Shown: positions 34,812 through 45,104, counted from the first letter of the stretch. The stretch is 64,000 bases of DNA from JAXGQE01 sp040766585 (GCA_040766585.1 JAXGQE010000005.1:124001-188000); one strand, 5' to 3'. The notes: generated by a model not told the origin, from the letters alone. Translations and numbers: made by a program.

Positions 34812-36023
34812 ATGAGCAGAGAAGACATATTCAAAGGGAAAACCATTGTCTTCGGCGTGACAGGCTGTATTGCCGCATACAAAGCTGTTGATCTGGTCAG
34901 TCGGCTGAAAAAGTTGGGTGCAGAGATTCACGTGATTATGACACGGGCAGCGACGGAATTGGTTCAGCCCATCACTTTCCAGACATTGTCCAGAAATCCC
35001 GTCCACACAGAAATGTGGGTGCCTCCCATGAAATGGGATGTGGAACACATCGGTCTGGCTGATGCGGCTGATCTGTTTATGATCGTGCCGGCAACTGCAA
35101 ATATCATCGGTAAAATTGCCAATGGTATTGCCGATGATATGCTATCGACTACGGTGATGGCTGTGAAAGCACCAATTCTTTTGGCCCCGGCCATGAATGC
35201 CAAGATGTACGACAATCCCATCGTGCAGGGGAATATTGAGAAACTGAAGGCACTGAACTATGACATCGTAGAGCCAGAGTATGGTTTTCTAGCCTGTGGG
35301 TACGAAGGAAAGGGCCGGCTGCCTGAAGCGGAAGTAATCATTGAAGCGGCGGCTCGTCTGTTGGCACCGCCTCAGGATTTGGCGGGAAAGACGGTCCTGG
35401 TCACAGCAGGGCCTACCAGAGAAGCTCTGGATCCAGTGCGGCATTTGTCCAATCCGTCCACGGGGAAAATGGGCTATGCAGTAGCAGAAGAAGCACGGGA
35501 TCGCGGAGCCAATGTCATTTTGATCACAGGTCCTACCATGCTGAAGGCTCCGTCTGGAATGAAAGTGGTCCGCATTGTTAGTGCTCTCGATATGTACGAT
35601 GCGGTGATGAGTCATTTTGATCAAGCGGATATTGTGATAAAAAGTGCCGCAGTATCTGATTACCGACCCAAAAAGGTTGCAGAACAAAAAATGAAAAAGA
35701 CCGACGCGGATATGGTAATCGAGCTGGAGCGGAATCCTGATATATTGTTCGAACTGGGACAGAAAAAAGGCAGCAAGATACTGGTGGGTTTTGCGGCGGA
35801 AACCAATGACCTGCTGGAGAATGCCCGGGTCAAAATAAACAAGAAAAACCTGGATTTCGTTATTGCGAACGATGTGACCAAGGAAGGGGCAGGTTTTGGC
35901 AGCGACACCAATATTGCCAAGATCATCTATCGAGACGGTGTCATCGAGGAGATACCCAAAATGACGAAAAGAGAGTTGGCTCGTTTGGTCATCGATAAGG
36001 TGGTCAGCCGACTGACCCAATAG
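34812..36023 (+). CDS. coaBC: Bifunctional phosphopantothenoylcysteine decarboxylase/synthetase
   Basis: A 403-residue fusion: N-terminal flavoprotein decarboxylase CoaC (GVTGCIAAYKAVDLVSRL, PAMNAKMYDNP) and C-terminal CTP-dependent synthetase CoaB (VLVTAGPTREALDPVRHLSNPSTGKMGYA, KKKTDAD-type region, GFAAET). Makes 4'-phosphopantetheine for coenzyme A. Confidence 0.95.
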   Translation: MSREDIFKGKTIVFGVTGCIAAYKAVDLVSRLKKLGAEIHVIMTRAATELVQPITFQTLSRNPVHTEMWVPPMKWDVEHIGLADAADLFMIVPATANIIGKIANGIADDMLSTTVMAVKAPILLAPAMNAKMYDNPIVQGNIEKLKALNYDIVEPEYGFLACGYEGKGRLPEAEVIIEAAARLLAPPQDLAGKTVLVTAGPTREALDPVRHLSNPSTGKMGYAVAEEARDRGANVILITGPTMLKAPSGMKVVRIVSALDMYDAVMSHFDQADIVIKSAAVSDYRPKKVAEQKMKKTDADMVIELERNPDILFELGQKKGSKILVGFAAETNDLLENARVKINKKNLDFVIANDVTKEGAGFGSDTNIAKIIYRDGVIEEIPKMTKRELARLVIDKVVSRLTQ

Positions 36024-36036
36024 GGCAGACATTATC

Positions 36037-36062
36037 AAAGGCAGACAGAGTCTGCCTTTTTT
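36037..36062 (+). terminator. coaBC terminator
   Basis: AAAGGCAGAC (36037-36046) pairs with GTCTGCCTTT (36050-36059), followed by TTT. Ends the yicC-coaBC operon. Confidence 0.85.
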
Positions 36063-36073
36063 GTTGCAGCCCT

Positions 36074-36101
36074 TTGATTTTAGGCCGGATCAGGGTATAA
36101 T
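36074..36101 (+). promoter_or_regulatory. priA operon promoter
   Basis: TTGATT (36074-36079), 16-base spacer, TATAAT (36096-36101), about 20 bases before priA. Confidence 0.6.
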
Positions 36102-36128
36102 GGAGACATAGACACTGGAGTGATGAGG

Positions 36129-38612
36129 ATGCCGGCGGTGACAACCCGAAAAGACCCATATGCGGAAGTATTGTTGAATTTACCTGCACGGCCGCTGGAT
36201 CGGCCGTTCCATTATTGTGTGCCGGAAGAGCTGGATCAGGATGCAGTACCCGGTGTGCGAGTCAAAGTCCCATTTTCCGGGAGGACAGTGGAGGGAATCG
36301 TACTCCGACGCATGAATTCAGCGGAAGTGGATTCGGTGAAACCGCTGATCGATGTTTTGGATAAAGAAACGCTCATTAGCCCTCAATTAATGAGTTTGGC
36401 CATGTGGATGGCGGAATACTATCTGTGCACGCGGGCGGAAGCTCTGAGGTGCGTTCTTCCCACAGGTGTCCGGTGGGAAAATGATGAAATTATAGAGCTT
36501 ATCCGGGATGCCGCAAAAGGGCCCCAATGGGATCAAATCCGACACAGTTCTCCGGCCATGATGCGTGTGCTGCGGATTCTATTGAAAGAGAGCCCCATCA
36601 GCCGCAAAAAGCTGGAACGAATGATGAAAAGCGGATCGCTGGCATCGATTTTGCGTCAGCTGGAATCCGAACAATGGATTGTGCGTACGGATAAAGCTCA
36701 TGAAGGCGTAAAGCCAAAATCGCAGCGATTTGCTCTTTTGACAAATACCGGGAAGGAAGCAGCATCATCCGGGCTGCTGCGACGGCGGGCTCCCCGGCAG
36801 TCGCAGGTGCTGGAACTGTTGGTTTCCCATGGCGGCAGTCTCTCGGAAACCACTATTCGGACTCACCTTGGTATAACAGGGGATCTTTTCAAGCGGTTGG
36901 AGGACAAAGGATATATTACCCGCCAGGACGAAGAGATTCAGCGAGATCCTTATGCCGGGTACAACTTTGAAAAAAGTCAAGATTTATGTCTGAATCAGGA
37001 ACAGGATCTGGCTCTGCGGCAAATCGAACAAAGGATTCAAAGTGGGGAATCCCATTCATTTTTGCTTCACGGAGTGACTGGCAGTGGGAAAACAGAGGTA
37101 TATCTGCAAGCAATACGTTTTGCTCGCAGCCTGGATTTGCAGGCGATTGTGCTGGTCCCTGAAATTGCTTTAACCCCGCAGACTGTGGAGCGCTTCAAGT
37201 CGCGCTTTGGAGAGGAAGTCGCAGTGTTGCACAGCCGGTTATCCGCCGGCGAGCGGTATGATCAATGGAGGCGGATCCGTTCCGGAGAGGCATCGGTGGT
37301 TGTGGGTGCCCGTTCTGCTTTGTTTGCTCCATTTACCCGGCTGGGGTTAATCATTATCGACGAAGAACATGAAACATCGTACAAGCAAAGTGAGAATCCG
37401 AAATACCACGCCCGGGATACCGCATGGATGCGGTGTCGTCTGGAGAATGCTGTCCTAGTTTTAGGCAGCGCGACTCCATCATTGGAAACCTATTACAAGG
37501 CTGAACAGGGTCAGATTACAAAACTGACGCTACCGGAACGAGTAACCGGTGAAACACTGCCGAAAGTGACCATCGTCGATATGAGAGAAGAGCTGAAGGC
37601 CGGAAATCGGAACCCATTCAGCAGGGTCCTGCAGGAGAGAATCCGCGCCACTTTAGCAGAAGGCCGGCAAAGCATCATTTTTTTGAACCGCAGAGGATTT
37701 TCTACTTTTGTTTTGTGCCGGGAATGCGGTTTGGTACTGCGGTGTCCCCATTGTGATGTTTCACTTACTTATCATGCCGGAAGCAGGCAGCTGGTATGCC
37801 ACTACTGTCAATACACACAGGCTTGTCCTGATTTGTGCCCGCAGTGCAAAAGTCATCATATTCGATATTTCGGAATCGGTACAGAGCGGGTGGAAGAGGA
37901 AGCAAAAAAACTGTTTCCGGATCTCCGTGTTCTCCGGATGGATATGGATACCACCGGTAGAAAAGGGGATCACGAGCGAATTCTGGCACAATTTCGAAGC
38001 CACAAGGCGGACATGCTGGTGGGAACCCAAATGATTGCCAAGGGTCTGGATTTTGAGAATGTAACCCTGGTGGGGGTAATAACCGCGGATACCGCTCTGA
38101 ATTTCCCGGACTATGTCTCTGCGGAGAGAACATTCCAACTGATGACTCAGGTAGCTGGCCGAGCGGGTCGGGGCGAGTACCCGGGCGATGTGGTGATACA
38201 GACATATGCTCCGGACCACTACAGTATTGAACTGTCGAAAAATCATGATTATAATGGATTTTACACCGAGGAAATGCAGTACCGGTCCCAGCTGCGATAC
38301 CCACCCTTATCGAAAGTGGTCAGTGTACTGATATGGGGGCCCAACGAGAAAGCAGTCATTGCAACAGCAGAACAAATGGCTCGTTTGATTGAATCCGCCA
38401 TACCATCGGCTGAAGAGTTTCATCTGATGGGGCCGGTGCCTGCTTTGATGAGCAGGATTAAAAAGAACTATCGCTGGCAGATGCACCTTCTGGGTTATGG
38501 AGGCATCCATCCGGCTGAAATATTTCGTGACCATCTGCAGGAAATGTACCAGATGGCTAAACAAGCAGGGACTCATGTCAGTCTGGACGTGGATCCCATC
38601 GGAATGGCATAA
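36129..38612 (+). CDS. priA: Primosomal protein N' (PriA helicase)
   Basis: An 827-residue replication-restart helicase: N-terminal 3'-DNA-binding domain, Walker A GVTGSGKTEVYL, DEEH box IDEEHETSYKQ, zinc-binding Cys pairs CRECG...CPHC...CHYC...CPQC, and helicase motif VAGRAGRGE. ATG 36129 has GGAG eight bases upstream; GTG 36120 or ATG 36123 are possible. Confidence 0.95.
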   Translation: MPAVTTRKDPYAEVLLNLPARPLDRPFHYCVPEELDQDAVPGVRVKVPFSGRTVEGIVLRRMNSAEVDSVKPLIDVLDKETLISPQLMSLAMWMAEYYLCTRAEALRCVLPTGVRWENDEIIELIRDAAKGPQWDQIRHSSPAMMRVLRILLKESPISRKKLERMMKSGSLASILRQLESEQWIVRTDKAHEGVKPKSQRFALLTNTGKEAASSGLLRRRAPRQSQVLELLVSHGGSLSETTIRTHLGITGDLFKRLEDKGYITRQDEEIQRDPYAGYNFEKSQDLCLNQEQDLALRQIEQRIQSGESHSFLLHGVTGSGKTEVYLQAIRFARSLDLQAIVLVPEIALTPQTVERFKSRFGEEVAVLHSRLSAGERYDQWRRIRSGEASVVVGARSALFAPFTRLGLIIIDEEHETSYKQSENPKYHARDTAWMRCRLENAVLVLGSATPSLETYYKAEQGQITKLTLPERVTGETLPKVTIVDMREELKAGNRNPFSRVLQERIRATLAEGRQSIIFLNRRGFSTFVLCRECGLVLRCPHCDVSLTYHAGSRQLVCHYCQYTQACPDLCPQCKSHHIRYFGIGTERVEEEAKKLFPDLRVLRMDMDTTGRKGDHERILAQFRSHKADMLVGTQMIAKGLDFENVTLVGVITADTALNFPDYVSAERTFQLMTQVAGRAGRGEYPGDVVIQTYAPDHYSIELSKNHDYNGFYTEEMQYRSQLRYPPLSKVVSVLIWGPNEKAVIATAEQMARLIESAIPSAEEFHLMGPVPALMSRIKKNYRWQMHLLGYGGIHPAEIFRDHLQEMYQMAKQAGTHVSLDVDPIGMA

Positions 38613-38629
38613 GGAGGAGGGTATAAGGC

Positions 38630-39145
38630 ATGGCCGAATTGGAAATACGACTTGATGGTGATCCGATATTGAGAAAAACAGCAGTGCCGATTAAGCGAAT
38701 CAGCAAAAACATCAGGCAACTGATTAAGGATATGTCAGAAACCATGTACAAAGCAGATGGGGTGGGTTTGGCCGCCCCTCAGGTGGGTGTATCCAAACGA
38801 CTGTTTTTGGTGGATACAGGGGAAGGGCTTCTGGTACTGATCAATCCCCAGATTACGAACAGTGAAGGGGAGATTATGCTGGTGGAAGGGTGCCTGAGTG
38901 TGCCAGATATGGCTGGAAAAGTGGTACGAGCCGCCAAAGTGACGGTGGAAGCCCTGGATGAAAACGGAAGAAAAATCTGGGTAACTGGAGAAGGACTGTT
39001 GGCACGGGCACTGCAGCATGAACTGGATCACCTGGATGGCAGATTGTATACGGATATTGCTGATGAAATTTTTGAGATAGAAGAGGAAACGGAAGAACAG
39101 GAACAAGGCACAGAGAGTCCGGAGGAGCAAGAGCAGACGAGTTAA
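38630..39145 (+). CDS. def: Peptide deformylase
   Basis: A 171-residue metalloenzyme that removes the formyl group from new proteins. Three motifs are present: GVGLAAPQVG, EGCLSVP and QHELDHLDG (metal ligands Cys, His, His). The C-terminal 20 residues are an acidic Glu/Gln tail of unknown use. Confidence 0.95.
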   Translation: MAELEIRLDGDPILRKTAVPIKRISKNIRQLIKDMSETMYKADGVGLAAPQVGVSKRLFLVDTGEGLLVLINPQITNSEGEIMLVEGCLSVPDMAGKVVRAAKVTVEALDENGRKIWVTGEGLLARALQHELDHLDGRLYTDIADEIFEIEEETEEQEQGTESPEEQEQTS

Positions 39146-39169
39146 TGTCTGCAAATTGGGGGTGATTGC

Positions 39170-40138
39170 ATGCGGATAGTATTTATGGGTACACCGGAAT
39201 TTGCTGTTCCTTCTTTAAAGAAACTGATGGAGGAAGGACACCTAATTGCAGCAGTCGTAACTCAACCGGATCGACCCAAGGGTCGGGGGAAAAAGAAACA
39301 TCCTTCTCCTGTGAAAGAGGCTGCTCTCAAGTTGGATTTGCCGATCTTGCAGCCGGTGTCCATCAAGAAGCCAGAGTTTTTCGACCAATTGGAGCAGTTG
39401 GAGCCGGAGCTGATCGTCACGGCTGCTTATGGCCAGATCCTACCGGTGAGCGTACTGGATCTTCCGGATAAAGGATGTATCAATGTGCATGCATCCCTTC
39501 TGCCGGCATATCGAGGGGCAGCTCCGATTCACTGGGCACTGATGCATGGGGAAAAGGAGACGGGTGTCACGATTATGAAAATGGATGCCGGTATGGATAC
39601 CGGTGATATTATTCTTCAGGAACCCGTCCCGATTGCATCCAAAGACAATGTAGCTACCCTGCACGAAAAACTGGCGGATATAGGCAGTGATTTGCTCATT
39701 CAGGCTGTTGATCTGATCCGTCTGGATGAATTTGCCGGTATTCCCCAGGATCATTCTCAAGCATCGTATGCTCCCTTGTTAACCAAAGATCATGAACGAA
39801 TTGACTGGGATCAAACGGCTGAGAATCTGGTCAACCATTTTCGTGGGATGAACCCCTGGCCGGGAGCTCATACTTATGCACAATCGGGTCTCTTGAAAAT
39901 ATATGAGGGGGAAGTGTATACTGGAGAAGGAGACGGATTCATTGCCCGGGAAGATCAACCGGGTACGATTGTCCGGGTCATTCACGGTCGTGGATTTGTG
40001 GTGGCAGTCGGATCGGGGTATGTGTTGGTTCGCAAGGTAAAACCTCAAAACAGCCGGGCTATGTCTGCCGATGAATATGTGAGAGGATATCGGATTCAGG
40101 AGGGAGATCTTCTGGCCGACCAGACAATAAGTCAGTAA
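39170..40138 (+). CDS. fmt: Methionyl-tRNA formyltransferase
   Basis: A 322-residue enzyme formylating initiator Met-tRNA with 10-formyl-THF. Seen: MGTPEFAVPSL, VVTQPDRPKGRGKK, and the active-site loop NVHASLLPAYRGAAPIHWAL. Follows def, the standard pair. Confidence 0.95.
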   Translation: MRIVFMGTPEFAVPSLKKLMEEGHLIAAVVTQPDRPKGRGKKKHPSPVKEAALKLDLPILQPVSIKKPEFFDQLEQLEPELIVTAAYGQILPVSVLDLPDKGCINVHASLLPAYRGAAPIHWALMHGEKETGVTIMKMDAGMDTGDIILQEPVPIASKDNVATLHEKLADIGSDLLIQAVDLIRLDEFAGIPQDHSQASYAPLLTKDHERIDWDQTAENLVNHFRGMNPWPGAHTYAQSGLLKIYEGEVYTGEGDGFIAREDQPGTIVRVIHGRGFVVAVGSGYVLVRKVKPQNSRAMSADEYVRGYRIQEGDLLADQTISQ

Positions 40139-40171
40139 CGCTCATGCGAATGGTTGAAAGGAGTGGGAAGT

Positions 40172-40861
40172 ATGCCGTTATTTGTATTTGATTCAGGTTT
40201 TTTCATCTTTGTGATTCCGGCGATGATATTTGCTCTTTACGCTCAAAATCTGGTAAACACCACTTTTGCAAAGTATCTGCAGGTGCCATCGCGTTCCCGC
40301 AGAACCGGAGCCGAGGTGGCTCGCCAGCTTCTCGATGATGCTGGACTCAGTGATATAGCTGTGGAACGGACGCAACGGTCCATGGGAGACCACTACGATC
40401 CGCGAGCCAAAGTTATCCGCCTGTCGCCGGATGTTCATGACGGTTATTCGGTGGCTGCGCTGGGGGTTGCAGCCCATGAAACCGGCCATGCTGTCCAGCA
40501 TGATACTGGATATGTACCGCTAAATTTCCGGAATATCATTGTTCCGGCCGCTCAAATCGGTTCCCAGGCAGCTATACCTCTGTTTATACTTGGCATTATA
40601 TTCAGCATGCCCGGCTTGGTTGATTTCGGTATCATCTTATTTTCCCTGGCCGTCGTTTTTCAGATTGCTACACTGCCTGTTGAATTCAACGCCAGCACAC
40701 GTGCAGTTGCTTTGCTGGAAGGCGGTCACTATATTGATGGAGTTGAGATTGAGCAGACGAAGAAGGTGCTTCAGGCGGCAGCGCTGACCTATGTGGCCGC
40801 TGCAGCCATGGCGATTGCCCAGCTTATGCGTCTTCTTATGCTGAGAGGCAGGCGGCAGTAG
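40172..40861 (+). CDS. Neutral zinc metallopeptidase, YugP family
   Basis: A 229-residue membrane metallopeptidase with HExxH in VAAHETGHAVQ, flanked by hydrophobic spans at the N-terminus and about residues 125-170. ATG 40172 follows GAAAGGAGTGGG. The C-terminus overlaps the next GTG start by one base. Substrate unknown; conserved between fmt and rsmB in Clostridia. Confidence 0.85.
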   Translation: MPLFVFDSGFFIFVIPAMIFALYAQNLVNTTFAKYLQVPSRSRRTGAEVARQLLDDAGLSDIAVERTQRSMGDHYDPRAKVIRLSPDVHDGYSVAALGVAAHETGHAVQHDTGYVPLNFRNIIVPAAQIGSQAAIPLFILGIIFSMPGLVDFGIILFSLAVVFQIATLPVEFNASTRAVALLEGGHYIDGVEIEQTKKVLQAAALTYVAAAAMAIAQLMRLLMLRGRRQ

Positions 40862-41499
40862 TGTGGATCTTTTTGCTTTTGGTTTTATGGCCGCTGGCGT
40901 TACTGGTCATTTTCAGTATGGTTTTAATACCGGTTCAGTTCACATTCCGGTCCATGATCAATATTGTTACAGTCCCAAGACAAATTTATGAAATTGCCAC
41001 CAACACAAAGCTTCGGACCAATCATGCGCTGGAACACGCAACCATCAACACCATTGAAGAGAGGTTCGGGCCTCAGAATCTGGCCGGGCTGGCACGGGAG
41101 GATGGTTTTCTCATACGGGGCGCTGCGGACCCTGAGTTGGTGGAAGCGTTTGCACGCTTGGGGCTGGAAAGACTTCGGAGAGGAGAAAGCAGTCTGGCAA
41201 TACACGAACGGTGCGGCACCAGTATTGCTTCTGCCAATGTGATTTCTTCCATTGTGTTTCTCATTCTCTTGTTCCAGACCGGATTTGTCACTCTGTGGAG
41301 TGTCTTGGTGGCCATGCTGATCGCCAATCTGACCGGGCCGTTGTTGGGGCGTTGGGTACAGCGCTTTCTGACTACATCGGCGCAGGTGGATAATGTGGAA
41401 ATTGTTGGGGTTGAATACCAGTATCAGCAGATGAATTTTTTCGGTGTCGCACATGTAAGGAAGCCGACGGACTTCTTTGTCCGAACCCGTTTTCGCTAG
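40861..41499 (+). CDS. DUF6391-like membrane protein
   Basis: A 212-residue protein with two N-terminal/central spans (IFLLLVLWPLALLVIFSMVLI; about 120-150) and the conserved NHALEHATIN motif of DUF6391. Start GTG 40861 abuts the metallopeptidase stop. The HALEHA histidines could bind metal. Function unknown. Confidence 0.7.
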   Translation: MWIFLLLVLWPLALLVIFSMVLIPVQFTFRSMINIVTVPRQIYEIATNTKLRTNHALEHATINTIEERFGPQNLAGLAREDGFLIRGAADPELVEAFARLGLERLRRGESSLAIHERCGTSIASANVISSIVFLILLFQTGFVTLWSVLVAMLIANLTGPLLGRWVQRFLTTSAQVDNVEIVGVEYQYQQMNFFGVAHVRKPTDFFVRTRFR

Positions 41500-41521
41500 T
41501 CCGCCGAGGAGGAAACCAATC

Positions 41522-42889
41522 ATGACTGAGCAAACCAGAAAAGGGGCCCGGGAAACGGCACTGATTATTCTTCATCAAGTGGATACACAAAACAGCTACG
41601 CCAATGAGCTTCTGGATCAGATCATGCAAAAAGAAAATCCGGAGCCCAGAGAACGGCGACTGATTACAGAATTGGTGTACGGCACTTTGCGTATGCAAGG
41701 TGCACTGGACTGGATTTTAAACCAGGTCAGTCGACATCCCGTGGACAGTATGCCGTCGTATCTGCGCTGCATACTGCGGTTGGGCGCCTATCAGCTGATG
41801 TATCTGGTAAAGATACCTCATTCGGCTGCTGTTAATGAATCCGTTAATTTGGGCAGGAAGTTTGGTCACAAAGGATGGGTCACTCTAATCAACGGTATTC
41901 TGCGGGCTTTGATCCGCAAGAAGAACAAAATACAATGGCCGGACCCGGAAGAAGATCCGGCCTTATCCATTTCAACGATTTATTCCCATCCCCTGTGGAT
42001 TGTGCAGCGATGGGTGGATCGTTGGGGGGTTGAAGAAACCCGAGCCCTGTGCGAAGCCAACAATCAATCCCCACCGGTTGTTGCTCGAGCCAACCGGCTG
42101 CGTGTAACACGAGATGAGCTGGCTCGTCTGCTTGCTGCAGAAGGTGAAGAAACTGAACCGGGAGATTATGCTCCGGAAAGTCTGAGATTCATTCAGCCCG
42201 CTTCGATTCGATCTCTTACGGCGTTTCAGGAAGGATTGTTTACAGTACAAGATGAGGCTTCCATGCTGGTTTCTCATATTCTGGATGTCCGTCCGGATCA
42301 TGTGGTTGTTGACACATGCAGTGCCCCCGGGGGAAAAACCACCCATATGGCGGAGTTGATGGACAACCGCGGGCTGATTTACGCATCAGATATTCATGCC
42401 GGTAAATTGAAGTTGTTGGCAAAAAGTTGTCAACGCTTGGGCATTACCAATGTCCGGCTTTTGGTTCAGGATGCTTCCCAACCATTTTTGGATATACCGT
42501 TTCACAGTGCAGACCGGGTTTTGGTGGATGCCCCCTGTTCAGGAATGGGGGTTCTGAGACGAAGGGCGGATGCCCGTTGGCGAAAAACACCTGAGCAGAT
42601 CACGCTATTGAGTGAACTGCAGCAGCGTATTCTGACCAGCGCTGCTGCTCTTGTGAAACCGGGTGGGGTGTTAGTATACAGTACATGTTCCACGGAACCG
42701 GAAGAGAATGAAAAGCAAGTGCAGCATTTTCTGGACAGAAGACCTGAGTTTTGCTTAAGCACTTTGGTTCCCTGGCTCCCTGCGAGTCTTCAGGCTGAAA
42801 AGACGGCAGAATCTGGATATATACAGCTTTTGCCACACAAACACGGTACCGATGGATTTTTTGCTGCCCGGCTGGTCCGGCAGCACTGA
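41522..42889 (+). CDS. rsmB: 16S rRNA (cytosine967-C5)-methyltransferase
   Basis: A 455-residue protein: NusB-like RNA-binding domain (about 1-140) and a SAM-dependent methyltransferase with DTCSAPGGKTTHMAE, DAPCSGMGVLRRRADARW and the catalytic Cys in YSTCSTEPEENE. ATG 41522 follows GAGGAGG; a longer frame starting at 41477 overlaps the preceding gene and is not used. Confidence 0.94.
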   Translation: MTEQTRKGARETALIILHQVDTQNSYANELLDQIMQKENPEPRERRLITELVYGTLRMQGALDWILNQVSRHPVDSMPSYLRCILRLGAYQLMYLVKIPHSAAVNESVNLGRKFGHKGWVTLINGILRALIRKKNKIQWPDPEEDPALSISTIYSHPLWIVQRWVDRWGVEETRALCEANNQSPPVVARANRLRVTRDELARLLAAEGEETEPGDYAPESLRFIQPASIRSLTAFQEGLFTVQDEASMLVSHILDVRPDHVVVDTCSAPGGKTTHMAELMDNRGLIYASDIHAGKLKLLAKSCQRLGITNVRLLVQDASQPFLDIPFHSADRVLVDAPCSGMGVLRRRADARWRKTPEQITLLSELQQRILTSAAALVKPGGVLVYSTCSTEPEENEKQVQHFLDRRPEFCLSTLVPWLPASLQAEKTAESGYIQLLPHKHGTDGFFAARLVRQH

Positions 42890-42910
42890 TATCAGACAGG
42901 AGTGAAACGG

Positions 42911-44374
42911 ATGAACGATGTACGGGTACGATTTGCCCCCAGTCCCACGGGGCATCTCCATATCGGAGGAGTGAGAACAGCTCTTTTTAACTGGCTGTAC
43001 GCACGTCAGAATCAGGGGACTTTTATTCTGCGAATTGAGGATACGGATTTCGAGCGTTCTACGAATGAATCCGTCCAGGCCATTTTAGAGGGCATGCGCT
43101 GGCTGGGTTTGCTTTGGGATGAAGGTCCCGGATGCGAAGGGGAATTCGGCCCGTATTTTCAGTCACAACGAATCGATTTGTATAAAAGGTATGCCGATGA
43201 GCTGGTCGACAAAGGCATGGCATATTTCTGTTTCTGTTCCAGTGAGGAAGTGGAATCCCAAAGAGAAGAAGCACGTCAGACGGGAGATATTCCCCGTTAT
43301 TCGGGCAAGTGCCGTAATCTGACCAAAGAAGAACAGATGGCAGCAGCAGCATCGGGAAAGCCGTATGTGATTCGTTTTCGGATACCGGAGGGGGAAACGC
43401 TTCTTGATGATATGATTCGGGGCAGGACCGTTTTCCAAAACAACACTTTGGAAGATTTTGTCATCATCAAAACCGATGGTGTGGCAACTTATAATTTCGC
43501 CGTGGTGGTGGATGATCACCTGATGAGAGTATCCCATGTTATCCGGGGCGATGACCACATCGCCAATACTCCTCGGCAGATCCTTCTGTACCAGACTCTG
43601 CAGTGGCCAATTCCTGAGTTTGCCCATCTTTCGATGATCCTCGGTTCTGATAAGACCCGACTCAGCAAACGACATGGAGCCGTATCTGCTATCCAGTACC
43701 GGGAAGATGGATTTCTTCCCGAAGCGCTGTTGAATTATCTGGCGCTTCTGGGCTGGTCGTATGATGGAAAACAGCAGATCTTCAGCATTGAAGAGATGAT
43801 CGAAAAATTCTCTCTGGCCAAAGTATCCAGGAATCCGGCGGTATTCGATCCGGATAAGCTCATATGGATGAATGCTCAGTATATAAAGAGCCTTTCCGAT
43901 GAGGCGTTTATTGAGAAAGGAATGCCGTACCTGCAGGCTGAAGGCATTCTGAATGATCCTCCGGATCCAGCGTCATGGGATCTTTGGCGGCGGGTTGCTC
44001 CACTGGTCAAAGAGCGGGTAAGACAACTCAATCAAGTTGGGAGTATGGTTGATTATCTTTTCCAGGATGACATTGTCATCGGTGATGAAGCCAGGGAGAA
44101 GGGACTGAAAGACCCAGAAGCTGTGGCTTATCTGGCAGATTTTCGGAAGGAACTGGAATCATTTGAGCATTATGACGCAGAATCGCTGGAAGTGATGCTG
44201 CGGGCTTTCTGTGCAGACCGTGACATCAAAGCCGGGACTTTGGTTAAGCCTCTGCGGACGGTTCTGACGGGGAGGACTGTCAGCCCGGGTATATTTGATG
44301 TTATGGTGCTTTTAGGGAAAGATCAGGTATTGAAACGAATAGATCAGGGGATTGAAGCTGATTTCAGCGGCTAA
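42911..44374 (+). CDS. gltX: Glutamyl-tRNA synthetase
   Basis: A 487-residue class I synthetase with HIGH motif FAPSPTGHLHIGG and KMSKS-type loop LSKRHGAVS. ATG 42911 follows CAGGAGTGAA. In Clostridia it may be non-discriminating and also charge tRNA-Gln, whose gene lies at 46476. Its place between rsmB and rlmN is unusual. Confidence 0.93.
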   Translation: MNDVRVRFAPSPTGHLHIGGVRTALFNWLYARQNQGTFILRIEDTDFERSTNESVQAILEGMRWLGLLWDEGPGCEGEFGPYFQSQRIDLYKRYADELVDKGMAYFCFCSSEEVESQREEARQTGDIPRYSGKCRNLTKEEQMAAAASGKPYVIRFRIPEGETLLDDMIRGRTVFQNNTLEDFVIIKTDGVATYNFAVVVDDHLMRVSHVIRGDDHIANTPRQILLYQTLQWPIPEFAHLSMILGSDKTRLSKRHGAVSAIQYREDGFLPEALLNYLALLGWSYDGKQQIFSIEEMIEKFSLAKVSRNPAVFDPDKLIWMNAQYIKSLSDEAFIEKGMPYLQAEGILNDPPDPASWDLWRRVAPLVKERVRQLNQVGSMVDYLFQDDIVIGDEAREKGLKDPEAVAYLADFRKELESFEHYDAESLEVMLRAFCADRDIKAGTLVKPLRTVLTGRTVSPGIFDVMVLLGKDQVLKRIDQGIEADFSG

Positions 44375-44400
44375 AGGGGATCGTGCAATCAAGATAAAAC

Positions 44401-44446
44401 TTCAGCCACGGCCTTCAGTTGTGATGGCCGTGGCTGAAGTTTTCTT
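44401..44446. terminator. Terminator between gltX and flavodoxin
   Basis: A perfect 13-bp stem TTCAGCCACGGCC / GGCCGTGGCTGAA (44401-44413, 44426-44438) followed by GTTTTC; serves convergent gltX and the flavodoxin gene. Confidence 0.85.
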
Positions 44447-44922
44447 CAACGACTGAGAATGTGGGATATCTGCTCAATCGCTTGATCAATCTGCTGACTT
44501 CTCTGGCGGTTGCTCCAATTGATAATGGCTGTGGATTCAACGCGGACCCCTTTTTGAGAGCACAAAGTTTTGAATTCAGCCATGGCGCGGTTGCCGCCCA
44601 TCCATGCAAACGGGAATTGTTGAGTGACGATCAGTCCAGCCGGTTTATTCTGTGGCCCCGGCACGGACTGCAGAAAGGATTTCATAGCCGGAGCCAGAGA
44701 AAAAGCATGCACCGGTGCGCCCAATATCAGATAATCATACGACTCGGTAGACGGTATGGCGGACAATTTGGGAATGATTCTGGGATTACCCGTTTTGGCG
44801 TCTGCCGGCTGTAAAGATTCAATGTGGACAGTATGTGATTGGTCTCGAAGGGTATCGGCCAGCGTTTCGACTACCGAACGCGTATTGCCGGTTTGAGAAT
44901 ATATGATGATACCAATGTTCAT
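44446..44922 (-). CDS. Flavodoxin-like protein
   Basis: A 158-residue protein starting MNIGIIIYSQTGNTRSV, the FMN-phosphate loop of flavodoxins, with later LGAPVHAFSLAP and PFAWMGG segments. The start at 44922 is chosen because GGGAGG lies eight bases upstream. A low-potential electron carrier or FMN-dependent quinone reductase. Its promoter region is truncated by the IS30 insertion just upstream. Confidence 0.8.
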   Translation of the reverse strand: MNIGIIIYSQTGNTRSVVETLADTLRDQSHTVHIESLQPADAKTGNPRIIPKLSAIPSTESYDYLILGAPVHAFSLAPAMKSFLQSVPGPQNKPAGLIVTQQFPFAWMGGNRAMAEFKTLCSQKGVRVESTAIINWSNRQRSQQIDQAIEQISHILSR

Positions 44923-45001
44923 GAACATCGCCTCCCGATTCATTTCTTGTTTCTCTTTCATTGTACCAAACCCGTTGCGGTATACATACTGATTTTTCAT
45001 T

Positions 45002-45013
45002 CTGAAAATCAGT
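45002..45013 (+). repeat. Direct repeat flanking the IS30 element (left copy)
   Basis: CTGAAAATCAGT at 45002-45013 recurs at 46397-46408, exactly at the two ends of the IS30 element. The core CTGA-AAA-TCAG is itself a palindrome, fitting IS30's taste for palindromic targets. This identifies the insertion boundaries. Confidence 0.75.
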
Positions 45014-45104
45014 CCTAAATTGAAATAATAAGTGCAAAATTCATAGGGAACCAGGCAATAGCTACTCTTTGTACCAATGATTGATTAAAAATGATGAGTG
45101 TGCC